7,242 bases of DNA from assembly GCA_947455845.1 (NCBI GenBank), contig CANGQE010000066.1, positions 1-7,242 on the forward strand, given 5' to 3'. A model generated the notes under the pieces. The model was not told the DNA's origin. It saw only the letters and a program-made list of their open reading frames with translations, and did not search any database. Origin of the DNA: Rickettsiales bacterium (lineage in GTDB: Bacteria; Pseudomonadota; Alphaproteobacteria; Rickettsiales; UBA1997). Below are positions 4,410-7,242 of this stretch, in pieces. Numbering within the stretch: the first letter of the stretch is position 1; each line of letters begins with the position of its first letter. A program made the position numbers and the translations under genes.

Positions 4410-5638
4410 TAGTTTTTAGGTGTCATTATTTTCTTTTTTACTTCCTCATCTTCGTAATAAAAAACCTTCTTTGAGATAATTGGCTGCTCACGATTTCTCC
4501 AGATAATTTGTGAATCCGTGGATAGATTCATAGCTTCTTGCCAGGATATCAGTTCAAGATTATTAGATTTATTAAGACAAAGTTGTGATATGTTATTGGC
4601 AGTTTTGAAACTTTTGGCGGCAAAGAAAATTTTAGTATCACAATCTGATATTATTGCCGAAGTACCATTTTCTCCGTAAACATTTTCTATACTTTCAATA
4701 TCAGCAGCGATCAAAAATAATTTTATTTTGTAGCCTCTAAAATAAGATACTGCCGCTGCCATCATTTCTAGTTTTCCGAGTGAATAAAATTCATCCATGA
4801 ATAAACAGACTCCGCCATTTTCATCATTATATCCCCGTTCAGAAGCGGTTGTCGCAAGTCTTTCGAAGGCGTGATCGTAGAAGAGCTGCATCACTGGCTG
4901 CAATCTAGCACTATCAGTAGGATTCAACCCAACGTAAAGCGTGGTTTTATTTTTCTTAAAATCAGCAATATCAAAATCTGATTTGGAAGTGGCGTAGTCT
5001 ATCAAAGGATTATTCCAAGGCGCTAAATAATTACTTAGAACCCTAATAATAGAATTTTGTTCATGCTTATCTTTCGACAAAAAAGACTTAATTTGGCCGC
5101 GCGCAAACGGGTGAAGATCATTTTTTAATTTCTCATTCGCATCAGATAATTCCTGAGTTAAATCACCGATAAGCATTCTGGCAATTTCACCAAATGATTT
5201 AGTTCTGGCAGTGTTGGCGCCAAGACACAGAACTAACGAGGTAAATAAGTTCTGAGCGTAAACTCCATAATCACTGCGATCTTTAATCAAAAGATGAGCG
5301 AGTTTCTGAATATCATCAATAATTTTTGTCGGATCAGAGCTGATAAAATCTAACGGATTATATTGGTTGGTTTTGTTTTTTTTGCCAAGCGGATTCCATA
5401 AAAAAATCTTATGACCGATAGAGGCTCTATAGCCACTAGTGAGTTCATAATTTTCCATTTTAATATCGTGCACAATGGCTGATTCTTCAAAAGCCAAAAG
5501 GCCTGGAATTACAAAGCAAACTCCTTTGCCAGAACCATGCGGAGCAAGTAGCATGATATGACTGTAATCATTATCTTCGACGAAGAGTTTTTTATTATCA
5601 GCGTTATACCCAAGTAAAATATTATTTTTAGAATTCAT
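4403..5638 (-). CDS. VirD4/TraG-family type IV coupling ATPase lacking a membrane domain
   Basis: This 411-residue protein belongs to the type IV coupling proteins, hexameric ATPases that feed substrates into type IV secretion or conjugation machines. The P-loop is at residues 32-39 (APHGSGKG, followed by VIPGLL, as in VirD4/TraG). Next comes VHDIKMENYELTSGYR at 56-71, in the place of the usual D-x-K-G-E region with methionine instead of glycine. Walker B is at 277-284 (VCLFMDEFYSLG). The C-terminal LELISWQEAMNLSTDSQIIW and the PI…YYEDE tail match the end of the family. VirD4/TraG proteins are normally around 550-700 residues with two or more N-terminal membrane helices; here the P-loop begins only about 30 residues from the start. 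The start is well supported: AGGAG (5647-5643) precedes the ATG by four bases. It follows the serine hydrolase by 56 bases on the same strand and is probably co-transcribed. It could be a soluble variant, or a shortened relic that keeps its ATPase motifs. Confidence 0.87.
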   Translation of the reverse strand: MNSKNNILLGYNADNKKLFVEDNDYSHIMLLAPHGSGKGVCFVIPGLLAFEESAIVHDIKMENYELTSGYRASIGHKIFLWNPLGKKNKTNQYNPLDFISSDPTKIIDDIQKLAHLLIKDRSDYGVYAQNLFTSLVLCLGANTARTKSFGEIARMLIGDLTQELSDANEKLKNDLHPFARGQIKSFLSKDKHEQNSIIRVLSNYLAPWNNPLIDYATSKSDFDIADFKKNKTTLYVGLNPTDSARLQPVMQLFYDHAFERLATTASERGYNDENGGVCLFMDEFYSLGKLEMMAAAVSYFRGYKIKLFLIAADIESIENVYGENGTSAIISDCDTKIFFAAKSFKTANNISQLCLNKSNNLELISWQEAMNLSTDSQIIWRNREQPIISKKVFYYEDEEVKKKIMTPKNYL

Positions 5639-5694
5639 TTTTCTCCTGAAATTTTTCTGTTATCTGTGCATGAAAGGGCTATAATGTTTAAAAA

Positions 5695-7242
5695 TTATAT
5701 TTCATTAGCTCCGCTTCTACTTATGCCAACCATTTTTTCTGCGTAACTTTTTTCTGGGCTAGGAGATGGTTTTTTAGGATGCTGAAGATCAAGCGCATCA
5801 GCTCTTTGCTTTTGAAAAGCATCTAATTTTCCTTTAAATTCTTCATAAGATTTTTCTAAACCTTGTCTCATTTCTACCAATTGATTTTCAGAATAATTTT
5901 TAGAAAGCTCTAAGCTTTTTTGATATAATTCAGGGGATAATCTCGGTGTTGTAGCCCTCTCTTTGTTGATTAAAGCATGAGCAAGAGGAAGGGTTAAATT
6001 TTCAAAACCAACCATTACAACTGCTACTTTATTTTCTTTTGTATCAACAAAAGCATTGCTGTTTGAGCCATAGCCAAGGCCACCATGAGTTCTGTAATGT
6101 TGATATGCGGGATTGGAGTATGACTCATAGCCAAATCCATAAGTTTTGCCTTGAGAATTGAGGCTGCCATCTAATTCATGCTTTAGCACTTGTCTTGAAT
6201 TAAAAATCTCAAGAGTTTCTGGTGTCTTGAAAATACTAAATTCTGGTTCGCTATGCAAAACGTGGAATGCAATTTTACTCATCGACTCAGGATTAGTATA
6301 GCTCCCACCACAGGCCATATCATAAAAATGCGAAGGAACTTCTTTAAATTTCCCACCGTGATAATCCTTGCCAAACTTCACTTTTAATTCTGGATTTGAA
6401 GCAACTTGAGTTTTTCCATCAGCAACTTCCATTTGATCGGAAGTAAAAAATTTCAAATCTTTTGATTGCTCTTCACCAACTTTTTCTCTAACTCTGCTTA
6501 TCACAAGTTCATCAACCACATCACCAAATTTACTTGTTCGGCCTTTTTGTTCGCTATCAATCGCAACAATGACTCTCCCCAATAATTCATATCCCAGATT
6601 ATTATAAAAATATTCGCCAATTCTCTCCCCAAATTCTCCAGTTTTTGGTTTTTTTGTGGCATCAATCATTTCTTCCTGCGTGAGTTTTCTATTGGAGTCG
6701 CGGAAAGCGCCGCTTTCAACGCGAGCAAGTCCTGAAGTGTGTTGAGCTAAATGTTGTAAAGTTATGTCTCCGAAATTCGGCTGTGATTCTAGCTCTGTTT
6801 GAATATAAGTTGAGTCTGAATAATATCTTTTTAGGAGTGGTAATAAGGTAGATAATTTTGTATCAATTCCATTTGGCAAAAATTGTTGATATTTTTCTTC
6901 CTCAGCCATTCTCAGCATTGCAGCCGCAGTAACCATTTTAGGCATACTGTCGGCACTAAACAAAGTGTCGCTTCCGATACCTTCAGATTGATGATTTCTG
7001 GTTTTTAATCCTGACCCGCCAAGTTCTGCGATGGCAAAAGAGGAAAATACTGGAATTCCATCAGTTCCAGTAATTGGCTTAACCTCAAGTTTATGACCAA
7101 GTTCAGCAAATTTTTTGTCATCCGCTATAAGTGCAAAAGTAGCATTTTCTGGATCTTTAAATTCAGAAGGAATTGGGCTTCTCATAATTAGCAAAATTTG
7201 AATTATTAAAAATAAACCAATGATACCAATAAATACTTTGGC
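5695..7242 (-). CDS. Serine beta-lactamase/esterase-fold hydrolase with N-terminal hydrophobic segment (5' end off right edge)
   Basis: The frame is open to the right edge: 515 residues are visible and the start lies outside. The first 20 or so residues (VFIGIIGLFLIIQILLIM) are a hydrophobic helix followed by R-S, so the protein is probably exported or anchored in the inner membrane. A TTG at 7194 or ATG at 7185 would remove this helix and is unlikely to be the real start. Counting from the first visible codon, class C beta-lactamase/PBP-like motifs are S99-M-P-K102 (nucleophile and lysine), HLAQHTSGL (164-172), Y213-N-N (YxN box) and H386-G-G in place of the KTG triad, followed by LGYGSNSNAFVD. 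HGG in place of KTG is typical of esterase- or peptidase-like members rather than true beta-lactamases. The last 80 or so residues are charged and coiled-coil-like (SLELSKNYSENQLVEMRQGL...), then proline-rich (HPKKPSPSPEKSY), and are not part of the catalytic fold. It is upstream of the coupling ATPase on the same strand. Substrate unknown; peptidoglycan-related peptide or ester hydrolysis is a guess from the fold. Confidence 0.85.
   Translation of the reverse strand, partial: AKVFIGIIGLFLIIQILLIMRSPIPSEFKDPENATFALIADDKKFAELGHKLEVKPITGTDGIPVFSSFAIAELGGSGLKTRNHQSEGIGSDTLFSADSMPKMVTAAAMLRMAEEEKYQQFLPNGIDTKLSTLLPLLKRYYSDSTYIQTELESQPNFGDITLQHLAQHTSGLARVESGAFRDSNRKLTQEEMIDATKKPKTGEFGERIGEYFYNNLGYELLGRVIVAIDSEQKGRTSKFGDVVDELVISRVREKVGEEQSKDLKFFTSDQMEVADGKTQVASNPELKVKFGKDYHGGKFKEVPSHFYDMACGGSYTNPESMSKIAFHVLHSEPEFSIFKTPETLEIFNSRQVLKHELDGSLNSQGKTYGFGYESYSNPAYQHYRTHGGLGYGSNSNAFVDTKENKVAVVMVGFENLTLPLAHALINKERATTPRLSPELYQKSLELSKNYSENQLVEMRQGLEKSYEEFKGKLDAFQKQRADALDLQHPKKPSPSPEKSYAEKMVGISRSGANEI

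Noticed and set aside
7183..7194. TTG (7194) or ATG (7185) as true start of the serine hydrolase
   Set aside because: The frame stays open to the window edge and the upstream codons encode a continuous hydrophobic helix, so the start most likely lies outside.

Overview
The window is AT-rich DNA with the look of a mobile, mosaic region from a Gram-negative bacterium. The supporting signs are a tRNA 3' end with encoded CCA, an IS3-family element, a VirD4/TraG-type coupling ATPase and a vapBC module. The mix of conjugation-type genes, toxin-antitoxin genes, IS elements and gene debris would fit an intracellular alphaproteobacterium (Rickettsiales- or Holosporales-like). That assignment is an inference from style only; no marker gene in the window settles it.

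Region 1 (1-2510) looks like one end of an integrative element. A leftward operon carries vapB (AbrB-type antitoxin), vapC (PIN ribonuclease) and the N-terminal part of an SMC/ABC-like ATPase with an atypical P-loop, which runs off the left edge. Divergently, a complete tyrosine recombinase reads rightwards. The roughly 230 bases between them hold a dense set of perfect palindromes: two of form 8-4-8 whose centres lie 40 bp apart, and one with 14-bp arms around a 6-base spacer. Just after the recombinase stop lies a fragment matching the T-arm and acceptor 3' half of a serine-type tRNA, ending in CCA at 2510. No 5' half precedes it, as expected for an attachment site left by integration into a tRNA gene.

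Region 2 (2511-4374) is a debris zone. It holds a hairpin-rich non-coding stretch, then the C-terminal piece of a cation diffusion facilitator (CzcD-like) gene on the minus strand. That gene is interrupted at about 3075 by an IS3-family insertion sequence with orfA, a run of nine A's suited to -1 frameshifting, and orfB with a complete DDE triad. The IS has lost its right end: orfB breaks off just after the catalytic domain and no right inverted repeat is visible.

Region 3 (4375-7242) is a leftward pair. A serine beta-lactamase/esterase-fold hydrolase lies upstream and is cut by the right window edge; its frame stays open to the edge and adds a hydrophobic N-terminal segment. It is followed by a VirD4/TraG-family ATPase with good Walker motifs but no N-terminal membrane domain. 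A hairpin plus T-tract overlapping the ATPase stop codon closes the unit. The pairing suggests an envelope-facing or secreted hydrolase linked to a type IV secretion or conjugation locus continuing to the right.
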